Below, piece after piece: positions 9,961 through 22,700 of a stretch of DNA of 64,000 nucleotides. Positions within the stretch are counted from its first letter, which is position 1; each line of letters begins with the position of its first letter. The DNA is from Apostichopus japonicus (Eukaryota; Echinodermata; Holothuroidea; Aspidochirotida; Stichopodidae), in the NCBI RefSeq assembly GCF_037975245.1, contig NC_092568.1, positions 4,661,001 to 4,725,000 of the forward strand, read 5' to 3'. The position numbers and the translations under genes were made by a program. The notes under the pieces were generated by a model. The model was given only the letters and a program-made list of their open reading frames with translations, was not told the DNA's origin and made no database searches.

Positions 9961-10500
9961 AAACGATATCTATCTCTTCCCTTAATTGGTAAAAGAGACA
10001 CAAGAAAGAAAGCGAAGGGAAACGTGCAGAGGAAATTTCAGGGAGATTTCACTTTCTAAATCATGTAATTTGCCGCTTTATAATTATCTTCAATGCGTAG
10101 TCTGCCTGTGCAGGACTCTTACCAGACGATAGCACACGCAGCTGACGGGGATCCGCAGCGTTATCATACCTATGCCTAACTTAACTGGATACATCAGCTA
10201 ATATTATAGAAAAATATATTGACATTGCATGGGTAGCCTAGAGATGTCAAAGGATGGGCCCGAGCTGGGTATGAGGCACAAGTTTGATTTACATACAATC
10301 TCATCTATACTTGCAAATGGCTAGTGAAATAACCAGAGTTTGCAAATACAGGTTCTATGTTTAGCTTCGAATTTCATCAATATAGAGGTAGGCAGTTTTA
10401 AAACAGGGAAGGATCCTATTGGGCGCGTTTTAGCTTACCAACTTATGCTTTATTTTGGTGTCAAGAATCAGGGTGATTTGTTACGGGGCCTGGCAAAGTT
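9961..10500. other. Unit sequence between gypsy remnant and receptor promoter
   Basis: No gene seen. Conserved with 51000-51600 of unit 2 apart from small indels. It includes a short A/G-rich stretch at 10005-10060. Confidence 0.5.
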
Positions 10501-10517
10501 CAAAATGTTGCCGAACT

Positions 10518-10728
10518 GTTATAAATACGTATGTAATTGAATGTGAAAAATCTTGCAGAATTGGAAAGCGCCACACGATACGGAACATTTACTTGTCTAG
10601 GAGTAGGCAGGTTTGACAATCGCAGTTGTTTTTCACTCTCTATGATTCAGCGCATGTGTGTAGACATGCGTAATACGGTTTATGTTTACACTGAAGTGTA
10701 AACGCTATTCTTGACCAATATTGGCACC
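10518..10728 (+). promoter_or_regulatory. Candidate promoter / 5' UTR of Ig receptor copy 1
   Basis: TATAAATA lies at 10520-10527, about 200 bp before the first ATG. A perfect 20-bp palindrome, GTTTACACTGAAGTGTAAAC, lies at 10684-10703 and contains TGTTTAC, a forkhead-type core. Both are present in unit 2 (TATAAATA near 51613; the palindrome there has one changed base at 51773-51792). Function is inferred from position and conservation only. Confidence 0.4.
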
Positions 10729-10795
10729 ATGTCAACCGCATATCAACAATTTTGGAAGGGGATAAACTCCTCGTCGAGGAGATTATTCACGAGAG
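10729..10795 (+). CDS. Ig receptor copy 1, exon 1 (start and signal peptide n-region)
   Basis: ATG in good context (GGCACCATGTC), 22 codons (MSTAYQQF..SSSRRLFTR) and a consensus donor GAGAG|GTAAGTG in phase 1. The same exon occurs in unit 2 with one visible amino-acid change (W to R). The link to exon 2, 19 kb away, rests on phase match and on the pair giving a proper signal peptide. The short distance in unit 2 (4.2 kb) supports it. Confidence 0.6.
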
Positions 10796-13700
10796 GTAAG
10801 TGATATACATCCACAAATCCTTGATTGATTTGACAAACCTATAGCAGCATTTCTACTCAATGGATGCAGTCTTAGGTTGATAAATAATGTCTCCGCCATT
10901 TATGTATCGCCTACGTGCACAATATGGTACAATATGGTGTACGTAGTATATTATAACGCAAATGCCTAAGCTAATGATTACATGGCTTCATTATGTTGGT
11001 CTTGAATCAATATTCTATGCACATCATGTTTCATGAACATTGAATTGAATATTTATTTCCATTTTCTACATTTGCAGTATTAGAAATACAACCTTAACGA
11101 ATACATTATGTAAGAGAACAAGAAATTGAATGGATGATATAGCAAACAGAGATTATAAACTATTTGGCTTTCTTATCTTAAATTATTGACTTTTTGTCTC
11201 AAAATGTTGTCTTTCATATGTCGAAAGTGACATTTTTATCTCGTCAACTGTCATGTTGAACATAGTACTTACGATACATTTTGAGAATTGAAAATTCAAC
11301 ATTTAATAGTAAGATTGCTATAGTTTTGAGATATGTATAATCAAAACTTTGAGATATAGTGTTACCCCAATTCCTTTTAATGAATCACCGCATGAAAAAA
11401 AGCTATTATTAAATGTAAATGGGATGTGCCTGGTATACGGAGCAGTATGGATTCGACCTAGACGCTGTGTTGGCGTTTGATGGAATTCGTAAATATTGTC
11501 TCCTGAATAAGTTTTCAAACGTGGCATTTCCATGACGACGAACAAGTTAAAGACTACACTGTAAAAACTAAAAGGGTTTATTTACCCCAAAATAGGGTAA
11601 ATGTAAATCCCGCATGTGGACACAAAGTATGGGTATATATAACCACATTTAGATGTGCATTTACCCTTTATTGTGTCGCTATGCAGGATTTACATTTACC
11701 CACTATTTGGTTTCTTTTACACAATTTAGGTGTGAATTTACCCATTATTGTGTTGCTATGCAGGATTTACATTTACCCACTTTTTGGTTACTTTTACACA
11801 ATTTATTTGTAAGTTTACCCTTTATTGTGTTGCTATGCAGGATTTACATTTACCCACTATTTGGTTACTTTAACACAATTTAGGTGTGAATTTACCCATA
11901 TTTGTGTTGCTATGCAGGATTTACATTTACCCACTATTTGGTTACTTTAACACAATTTAGGTGTGAATTTACCCATATTTGTGTTGCTATGCAGGATTTA
12001 CATTTACCCACTATTTGGTTACTTTAACACAATTTAGGTGTGAATTTACCCATATTTGTGTTGCTTAGCAGGATTTACATTTACCCGCTATTTGGTTACT
12101 TTAACACAATTTAGGTGTGGATTTACCCATATTTGTGTTGCTATGCAGGATTTACATTTACCCACTATTTGGTTACTTTAACACAACTTAGGTGTGAATT
12201 TGCCCATATTTGTGTTGCTATGCAGGATTTACATTTACCCACTATTTGGTTACTTTAACACAATTTAGGTGTCAATTTACCATTATTTGAGTTGCTAAGC
12301 AAGACTCACATTTACCCACTATTTGGTTACTTTTAAACAATATAGGTGTAAATTTATGACTTAGTTGTGTTGATGTGTGGGATTATTCCATTAGATCTTT
12401 TGGTACTATTATGCTTAAGATGTACAACTACCTCTTTGATGCTGCTGCACATAATTTACAATTATATTAAAGGTATTCTGTATTGGCCCAAAATTATAGC
12501 ATGCTATAATCGCTAGATGTTTTCAAAGAATACTTTCCTGGAGGTCACTACCCTCCAATGGTTCACAGACATTCTACATTGAGCACACAAGATGACTGAA
12601 TGTCTCAGTGAGAAAAATTTCCTCAAGAGTGGTAATAAAAACAGTTCAGAATTTTAAGCAAAGGTGACCATATTTGGCCAACACAGCATACCTTCATTGG
12701 GCTACATAACACAATGCAATTTAATTGTGCAGATTCTTGAATTAATATAATGGGTAAGAATGTTAAATTAGGAGAAAACTAGAAACTTCAAACATGAATA
12801 CTACACTGCATAAACGTGATATGAATAATCAATGCAATAGCATGTTTATATCAATCTAGGAATATTCATGCATAATGTACAATATGGTGAAGCAACACTT
12901 AAAGTTGGTAACATATGTGTATACTAGTGAAACCTTGACTAAAAAATGTTACATTTACTAATGTATGATCACATTTTCTCAACAATTAGAAACTGCCACA
13001 ACCCATTACAAGGCATGTCAGGTATTAAACCATGTAACAATTTTCATTTACATCGATGAATACATTTGTAAAATTAAGGTGTGCCAATCTTTTAACATTA
13101 ACATAAATCTCTATTGACCACAAATATTACTTTCAGGTTGTCTGTTATGATTATGCTGTATCACTGTCACCTTAAAAATCTGGTATCACTCAAAAAGTGC
13201 ATTACTTTGGCATAACATTGGTAAAAAAGACCATAACTCCCACTTTTTTAAAATGGCTCAGCAAAAAATTGAGAAACTTGGAGAATATTAAGATAAACAA
13301 TAATAACTTACTAATAAAAACAATTTGTATGTAAACAACTAACTTTGCAAATCAATGCAGGTACATCAACATGCTTTTGTTTATGATCAAACCCATCAGT
13401 TCTCACTGACCATGAATGTTGCATCAACACAATAAAGGTTTACATGATAAGACCTGTATGTTACTAAGTTGTAAATTAATAACTCTAAAACATACCTTAA
13501 CTCTAATGTATGATTAATTAATACAGTTCTTAGTGCTTTAACATTTCATGTTGATTTATCTTGAATACAACAGTACACTCAAAAAGTTGCATTAGAGTGG
13601 TGCATGTTTATGTGCACCACCCCCACCCCACCAACCAAATTTTGTTGTGACAGAACAAGCCACAATATATGGAACTTTCTTGTCACTGATCTAATTGTTC

Positions 13701-16700
13701 CAGCAATTGTCTCCATGATTTTATTTATATGTGCATCAAGCATTACAAAGATTATCGATAACAACTTCCTGGTCTTGGTATAAATTGACAAAAACAAAAT
13801 CAAATCGAGCAAAGATACGGTGATGCTTAAGTTTAGGCCTATGATTGTGAATGATCACCATTAACCATCTGTGTTGAGTGTAACCGAGGCTAACTGAGGA
13901 AGACTAGCATACAATTAGTCTACACTAAGCTTGCTTCAACTAGGCTGAACGTTAAACCTTAATCACTATACCCCTCTATGTTTATTGTAGACCCCACAAT
14001 TTATCACAAAATATTACTGTACACAATTTGCTATTCTTAATGCTCATCAATCTTGGTTTGAATGTATAAAAAATTTACTGGCTTAGATAATTTGCTTAAT
14101 ATCAACTAATTGCTGTTTGGCCTTCTTATTACACCCAGTTCTAATTGTATTAACAGCTTATTATTGACTTTACTATATGACACCTTTTATAAAGTTGCAT
14201 TAGTGTTCCAACTAAATTTTCGCCCCCAACTTTGCTCTTCGTCATAACAAGGCATGTCACAGCACTTCAAACTTGTAGTTGCCCCTGATCTCACTGTTTC
14301 ACCAATATTGTAATGTTTAGTATTATATATCATTTAAGTGTATTAAGAATTACCCAAATTATCATTTTACACATTATTTGTCTTGTAAAATTATGCTAAC
14401 AAACTAAATCCCTGAAAACAACACTATGCAAATCCAGCAAACAATCTGAAAAACATAACTAACAATAATTCTGGGTCAACAAATAACAGAAAAACAATAG
14501 AACTTGAAGAAAAGTCACAAAATGAAATAAATCATGCTTGAAGTTTTGCAATTAATGAAATGATCTTTTGAGGCAATTTCCCCTTGTCTTTGCATTGCAG
14601 CAGAACATTTTGCAGAAATGTCAGTGTTCCTTTTACTTTGCCGTTATACTGTATGTTGAAAACATAATATGTTGCCAGCAGGATTAGAACTGCCTCAGGG
14701 AAAGATGCTGCAGTACTGCATTTTTCGTTTTCTGCAATGATTGTTATGTTTGATGGGTCCAGCGGATCCCCAGTGTATGTTATGACCGGTGTGTTGATTT
14801 CAACATCCGAGCTAACCTATCAAACAATGAAATAAATAGGATGATTAATTCCTGATAACACATTTTCAAAGGTAATCCAGCTTCTTCAGAATCACATACA
14901 CTAAACTTGCATTTGATAATATTACTTGGGAGCTGATTTGAATAAGCATCATTTCTAGCTATAAATGAATATTGCGAATGTTTCTATAACTCAGGGTATA
15001 TATAAACCAGAATGTCAAATAACTTAGTGATTCCTTGCCATTATGAAGCAACATTAGATGGCAGATTTTCCAACTTCCACCGTGCTGACCTGATATCACC
15101 AGAAGTGCCATTGGCCTTAGAGTATCGAATAATAGGTGCCTATATAAGAAGATTGAATTTGAAACCAACTATCATTTCTTCAGCGATCAACTTTATTAAG
15201 ACTTGGCTCTAATTGAAGACAAGTGAACTGTGACCTCCATACAAAACATTCGGGATTTGCTACTTACCAAATGCTACCTAAATTCAATTCATGATATGTG
15301 GTGGTAATTAAAGGGTTCAGGTTTTCATGTTTGTTGATCTCAAATGACCTCTGACCACAATCAAAAACAGGAAGAACCACCTACTCACCAAGGGTTACCT
15401 TGTGTTATCTTTTAATTCAAAGAAAAAATAGGGATCATCTGCTCACCAGGGCTATCTACATATTACTCTTGAAGTGCAAACCATCTTTCACTTCTTGAGG
15501 TATAGTGTTTACAAACCGAGGCCTCACACACACCCCGATCAGCATTGCATAGATTTCTTTGGCCTTAGAAGGCTTATCGACATATTACTCTTTACATCTT
15601 TTGCAAGTTTACAAATAATACACCAACTAATGAAAGGGTTATTAAAATGGGAAGCTTACATCATCATCACTGTTTATAAACAGAAAGTTGCGATCTTCTT
15701 TCAGGAAGCCAGGTAGTATCCAGAGAGCTGCGGTCCATGTAGCATCTGTAGCAGAATAAACACAGAAGTTATTGTCTTCATTCAGTGTAAATGAATGTAA
15801 AATGTAACACAACAGTAAAAAATTTCATGCTGATTTCCTGAAAATAACATAATGATTTAGTAAGTTGATGTAGTGTATCAATGCAGTTTTATCTCTGCAC
15901 TCTTAAAAATAACTACATTGAAGTGTTTCTTAATTAATGTTTTATTGCAGGATTCAGTAAACCATCTAATTCATCCAATGACGACACTGTTGCTACTTTG
16001 CCTCATATGGTCACAACTTGTCTCCTTGCTCAGATTATCCTGTATATATGAAACAGGATTGGCCACATTTTTCTTCATTATCTTGAAAGACCTTGGATTT
16101 TTTTTTAAGTTTTCAAACATCTGCCATCAGTTTAACTAATTTACATTTTAAGAAGCTGACAAAATGCTTGTCTCAACTGAAACTGTTAAGACATATCTCC
16201 TAGTCTACATAATAGTAAACTTTTTTATTATTTTTGGTAATTAACTCAGCACTTTGAGATGTTAACTTACCCCTTTTGTCTTTTTCTGTCAATTGCTGAA
16301 TAAAGTTGTTGTATTCAACAAGGAATCGAAGAGTGCCCTTTGAGTGATTTGTGTTGTAGGTGATGATCTTTGCTGCAATGTCATCAAGATTTTTGTAGAA
16401 CATCTCCGACACTGCATCCCAACTGATGATGGCTGAAAAATCTTCTATGATCTATGAATTAAGGTAATAAAAAGGATGATAATGACATTGTATTAATAAA
16501 CAACTTTCAAACAGGAACTTTCAGCCAAGTATTCGTGTTAGATCATTAAGTCAGTAAAAGAATCTTGTTTTGGCAGTTATTCATGATTTTCTTCAGTTAA
16601 ACCTCTATTTTAGTAGAAATTCTAAACATTCAAATACTCTTACATATCATCCATGGTATTTAGATTCACCTACTTTTTGAAAATCCCTGTCAAAGCTAAC

Positions 16701-19700
16701 AATGTGTTTCTTCCATGGTAAATAAAACAGCTATGATTAGCTCACTTGGCAGGTTAATTTGTGGCAAAATACACTCATGACCCTTTTCCTTGAACTTTGT
16801 CTACCTCAAATGATTCTTGAACTAAAAAAGGTAGGAATCATCTACTAACCAAATGCAATCAACATTCTAAGGGATTTTTAAGAAGCCAGTAACTGACAAT
16901 TTTTCCACTTATTGCACTGTGTTTCATGAATATCAGCTATGATTCAAGGAAGCTTCCCTTCCTGAGAAATCCTGAGAGCAAGCTATGCAGCATGAACACA
17001 AGTTCATTCACCCTTACATACACAAGCCTTAACATTGGCTTATGATTTCGTCAAACCAACAATTTCCAGTGTAGAACATTATAATCATAAGTCTTAATAA
17101 TTAGGAATCATTTGTTTGAAATTACCTGTTCTGCACAAAATAGAGTAGGAAATTTGCCTCTGATTTCTGCTATTGGTGGTTTCTCCTCAAGTACAAGTCT
17201 CCTTCTCTCTCCAAATGTCAGTGCCATTAATGACTTAATTTTGTTCTTGTCTTGTTTTTTCTTTGTTGATTCCTTTTGTAGTTCCTTAATGTGCAGTTTG
17301 ATAGTCTCCTCTGTTTCACCCTCAGGTAGAGTCCAATCAGCTCCCTCTTTTCGTTCTCCCTCGTCAGTTGTTGCATGTGTAGATGTCTTCCTCTTCTTCA
17401 CAACTACATCCCTCGTCATGTGTCTCCTCTCATTTCTGAACTTATCTTTGAGTGCATTTTTCAATGCATCCTACAAAACCAAGATGCAAAAATGAATGGA
17501 AGCAGCAGTATGATGAGATAATCTGATATCAATGTTACATATTCTGTTAAAATACCTTTCTTCAGTCTGGACTTGTAATTTAAAGAGCTATGAAATTGTG
17601 ATGAACACTTGAACACAAAGTATATTGTAATTTTGTTACAAGGTCTTAAAAACAGCTGAACAATTCAAATTAAACTTCAACACTATTGTTAGGTATAAAA
17701 CTCGGCAACCTCACAATGTAATTTATGCACATGTTTCATCATGTCACCTCACCCATTTTAAAGAGTAGACACCTTGATCTTACAAGTATGCACATCTGGA
17801 CATTCATGTCAGATGCATGCACAATGTGTACTGGTTCATGCATCTTCTCGGGTAGGCCAGTAAATTATATGAATATGTATGTATACATATATGTCACAGG
17901 AGGGGGCTAATGTGCAAACATCTGCATGTATACAAGACCCCAGACTACAATATCCCCCACCCCCCAACCCACCCTGTGCTGCAGCAGTTCAACCCTTGCA
18001 TCCACCCAGTTAAGTTCCCTCAAACTGAAAAGTACTTTTACAAACCAACAGCAAAATTAATCTATAGTGGATGTAAGATGTTGCCCTTGAAATGGCAGGA
18101 CAAACAATCTAGTTTTGAATGCCCCATCATTTGATGTCTTTATTAAAAAGATCCAGCTGTACATAGTTCTTCACTAGCACCAGCTACTGGATATAAAAAT
18201 GGCTTTTGACAATTAAGCAAATACAGTGAAAATAGTCTCCTGTCTACCTGAATAGCACCAATTTGACTGATACCATTAGTAGTGGTAGTTTTGTACAAAG
18301 TAGTCGAAATTACACAATCTAGTCAGGTTCTTTTTATATGTACATATACGCCCACCTTCTAGATAATAAATGAAGAGCTTAATCATATACTTACATAAGG
18401 CTCACAGAATGGTAATTTGATTGCCAAGTTTGGAAAGGACTTTATGACTGCTTTAGCTGCTGTATTGTATTGATCTGTAGTAGGATACCTACAAAAAAGA
18501 ATATCACTTTATAGTTGATTCACATACAGGGTTAGTGCCAGCTGTAAAATTTAGGAGGGGGGGGGGGGGGGCAATTACCCACTTGACCAACTCTTTTGGG
18601 GGGGATTTAGTATATTGGGGGAGCCTTTTTAAAATGTGGAGTGAAAGGAAAAGATGGTACTGTCTGGGGCTCCAAAAGCTCCAGTTTTTAACCTTCATAT
18701 CAGCAGGACAGGGCTTGGTTGGGTGAGACTCATACAGGCCCAATGATCTCCCATAATAGAAATTTCTTATGTTACGGGATACTGCGGACTATCTCTATAG
18801 TGGTCTCTTGTATCATTCTTGAAGATATATTGTCTAAATTGTTTTGTTTTTACTATGTAATTCTTAATTCCTTGTTTTAGTCTGATGTTGATCTGGGAGT
18901 GAAATAAACCTTACACACACAAACACCAAAAATTACATTTTTAAAATAATATCAACAACTTATTTTGCAACTTAATAATAACAGTGAAAAGTTCACCCAT
19001 TTACCCACTAACCATCAAGTCCTGCTTGTACTAAGTACCTTACCTAGCACCCCCATTCCCCCCAGACAGGCTGAGTCAGCTAAAAGGCTATGATTTTATA
19101 TTTGAGGTCGCTGCCTGAGCTTGTTTGTTTTGGTAATGTGGATATCCCCATCTGAAGTTAAAATATGAACAGAACTTTAACAAAGTTGTAACCACATCAT
19201 TCCAAGGTTCCACAATATTAAAATCTGTAGGTTATTGACACATGACGTCTTTATATGCAAAAAATCAAATGCGAAAATACAGGCTTCCAAAGGTGTTATT
19301 GTTCCAGGTTAAATAACACCACAATTTCAAAGATGGCATACTTACACATTGACATATTTCAAAGCTAGTAATTCTGAGATGTTGAAAAGTCAAGATTCCA
19401 AAGACTTGTGCATTATGCATGCGTATGACATTTGAAGGCAAAAATTTACACTGGTTTAGCATTAGTGATTGAAAAGACAAAATATTAATATTCAAATAGG
19501 GAAAGGTACTTACACAGTAAACAAGCACATTTTGTCAAATGTAGCTTGGATTACAGCAGATTTAATTCTGTTGCTGACAGGTCCCCCTTTTAATAGTTCT
19601 ACCAAGATGTCTCTCCTAACATCATCTTGATGCAGCTCAAACTTGTGTGGCCATGGCAAGAACTTTTCTTCTTCATGAAAACTATCAAGCATGCAAAAAG

Positions 19701-22700
19701 GGTAAACAAAACTTTATTAGCAAAATGTATAGAATTAGCACTTTCAATAAAGTGACCCTAAACAAATTTTACATGAACAATACAGATTATACTTTGACAC
19801 AGGTTGAACAGCTTGATTTTCACTACTTCAGCTGTAAGTTGTTGAACATGCATGTCAGTACTTAGCAAAATGTGACTTCATATTAAATGGCCTCTTCAAA
19901 TAAGGGGCTTTGTACTGAACTTCTTTAGGGAATGTGTGGGACTTACTGTTAACCAACCAAGTTCCACCAACCCCCCACCCCCCATACCCTAATATATTGT
20001 AGTGATAGCTTAAAGAGAAAATGCAGTCACCCTGATTTGAATTAGTATACTGTAGTATAATATTTCTATTATGGCTCTTCCTACTCATGTGACAATGTAT
20101 TTGTTACTGAATTGTTGAATTCATTCACCATAACTCTTAGATTTGTCTTTTATATGCAATATTTATGTTCTAAAATGCCATAAAATATAATTGTAAGGTC
20201 AGCACCAGAAATTTGCAAGGTTTAGCTGATATTGCAAATTAGTTTGGGGCAACTGCTTATTCCCTTAAATAAGCTCTTTTTTGCTTCTGTCAAGGTAGGA
20301 TAATAATTCAAACATGAAATGTTACATGTCTTACCTGTCTGAAACATCACTGGTACAAGGTACATCTCTTTCATTTCCAGCCAATATAACGGTGTCATCT
20401 GAACTTGAAGAGCTTGTAAATGAACTGGCACTGAGGCATGCAACTGACAAAGGAAAGGAGTGTCCAAAATATGTATTATAAATTATTTTTCTAATTTGCA
20501 AAACCCCAGAATGTAAAGATTAAATATGTGTTGCTCATAAGTACAAGAAACAAAATAACTGGATTTGCATTGCAATTTGCTACTTACTATTAAATCTTCA
20601 ACTGCTAACCAATTTGATATTGATTAGCACTTTCATTAGACAGTAATGCTTTTTGATTGATATTGCAAACTGTAAACTGTTACAATGAAAATTTGAAGTA
20701 GTATTCAACTTTGGCATACCAATTTGTCCCTTGCAGAATACCTTCAGACTGTGATAATTTCTTATCTTAAAGCTTCCCTGAAATTTCAAATATGAATACT
20801 ATAGTGACTTCCTCCTGTCAAATATCCCAAAACTTTCCACTACTGTAGGGGGAAAGCCATGAGGAGAGGTTATGACAATGTACATGCATTCATACAAGAA
20901 TGTTTTATGTGCATATATTATCCTTGGAACTACCCAAGTACCAATAAGTTCCAAATGGGGTTCACACATCACATTATGCCAATAAGGCTCCTTCATGAAA
21001 TGGTAATAAACATGCTGCTGATAGGCAAATTTTTCTGGACAACAATCTTTTTGCAATCGTGTACAAGAAGCATTTATACTTACCTTCATCCCTTTCACCA
21101 ATCACATTCAGTTTAACTGCTTTATCTTCCATCTGCTCTTCTTCTATATCACCGTCAATGTCCACCCAGTCGTCAAAGTCTTTATCAAAGACCTGAAGCC
21201 GAAATTTCTTTATCCCAAATTGAGATTTGATTTCTGGTTCTACATCACTTGCACTACATAAGAAAACCCTTTTTCTGGATCCATAAGTTACATGGTACCA
21301 TTTAAGTGCTTCACTGAAGACACAAATATATAGAAACTAAAAAGTTGTTTCTTCTAACCTTTGAAGTTCAAAGTAACAATGATAAGGAATGAGATGCTCT
21401 ATTTTAAGTATTAATGTTTCTCTAAACAAAGTACTTAAGTGTTACCATTCTCTGATTTTGATTTGTGTAAATTGATAAGGGTAAATGACAAGCAAAATCT
21501 TCATAAGCAAATATGACCCATTTTTGTTGAAAACACAATACATAGCTATGGAAATGTTGACTGTAACCAATAGTGTGCAAAACCATCAAAAAAAAAATAC
21601 ACTTTACCACCTTTGATAAAGATTGCATCTATTTTGCCAAATTCATGCAACCTATTTTCTCTTGCCTCTAGAACCATGCAACAACCTTTTGCATACAATG
21701 AACTGTGTAATTCAACAAAAGCTAATGTATGCACTTCTTCAATGCTTGGAAATTGACTTTTCAAAGCTCTCTGAATCCCATCACAAAACTGATGTAACTT
21801 TTGAATGTCCCCTCCTGAGTTGGATGTCATTTTGTCATCCAAAAAATTCTGACCAGCTCCATAATAGCACATAAGTAATTGATGACGCCTTGCCAATGTC
21901 TTACACAAATTCCGCCTGTTTTTCTGCCTATTGGCAATTTCTTTGAAATATGCATGTTTAGCTTCAAACCTCATTGTCCAGCAGTGAACAAGAGGTCCAT
22001 ATTTCAATATTGAACGAGGGTAATGCAATAAGTAATGACGTTTGGGTTTAATTCTATTTTCAGGAAAGAGCTCTTTCAGAGCAACCAGAAATCCATGCAC
22101 CAAATATTCCAAGTATGCAACCATTTCACACGGTATAGAGGGAGCAAATGTAATTTCACAAATATCCATAAGTGACAAAACTAGTTCCCAGTATTCATTT
22201 CCCTCTGGAATTGAGCTTCCTATGATTAACGGCAATAATCTCATCAGGCACCATGTTTGAGATGCTGTTTGTTTGATTTTGAAACTTCCCAGGTTAGCAG
22301 TGGTATTGCAAGTTGGTTTGCTTTTCTGATCACTTTTTCCAAAGGGAAAAAGTTTCAAAGCACTGTTAAAAGATTCCAAAGTGAAAAAGCCATCCTGAAT
22401 AAATGTTGTCACAACCTTCGTCATTAATTCTGGAACAAGTCCTTTGAGCAAATCATGAGCTGGATCAGGTGGTAGACAACTGATTACATCAAAGTATTGC
22501 AAATCTGACAAAACAGATTTAGAAGCTACTCCATAAACATGCCTAAGACCTTGATTTTCCATAACTAACTGCACCTGATGTTTGTGACCAACACTTGTTC
22601 TTTCGATTAAACTGGATGAATCAAAATGATCTTGAATGTCATTACTACTTGCCATGCAAAATCTACATATTCTACCAGCATGAAAATGTTGCTGAAAGCC

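Larger units (their letters stand above)
6930..11556 (+). repeat. Segmental duplication unit 1, left part
   Basis: It aligns along its whole length with 48003-52648 at high similarity, and the same order of blocks continues beyond the inserted transposon at 26626. It contains the dead gypsy element (6930-9960) and the promoter plus first coding exon of the Ig receptor gene. The alignment begins abruptly near 6930 / 48003, giving the left edge of the duplication. Confidence 0.9.

Noticed and set aside
11650-12345. Regularly spaced repeats that might suggest a CRISPR array
   Set aside because: The 77-bp units are tandem and lack unique spacers, the DNA is eukaryotic, and they lie in the subterminal zone of a DNA transposon.
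17112-17495. Plus-strand 127-codon ORF rich in Ser, Leu and Phe
   Set aside because: Antisense shadow of the transposase exon 17126-17470, which has splice sites and phase agreement on the minus strand.
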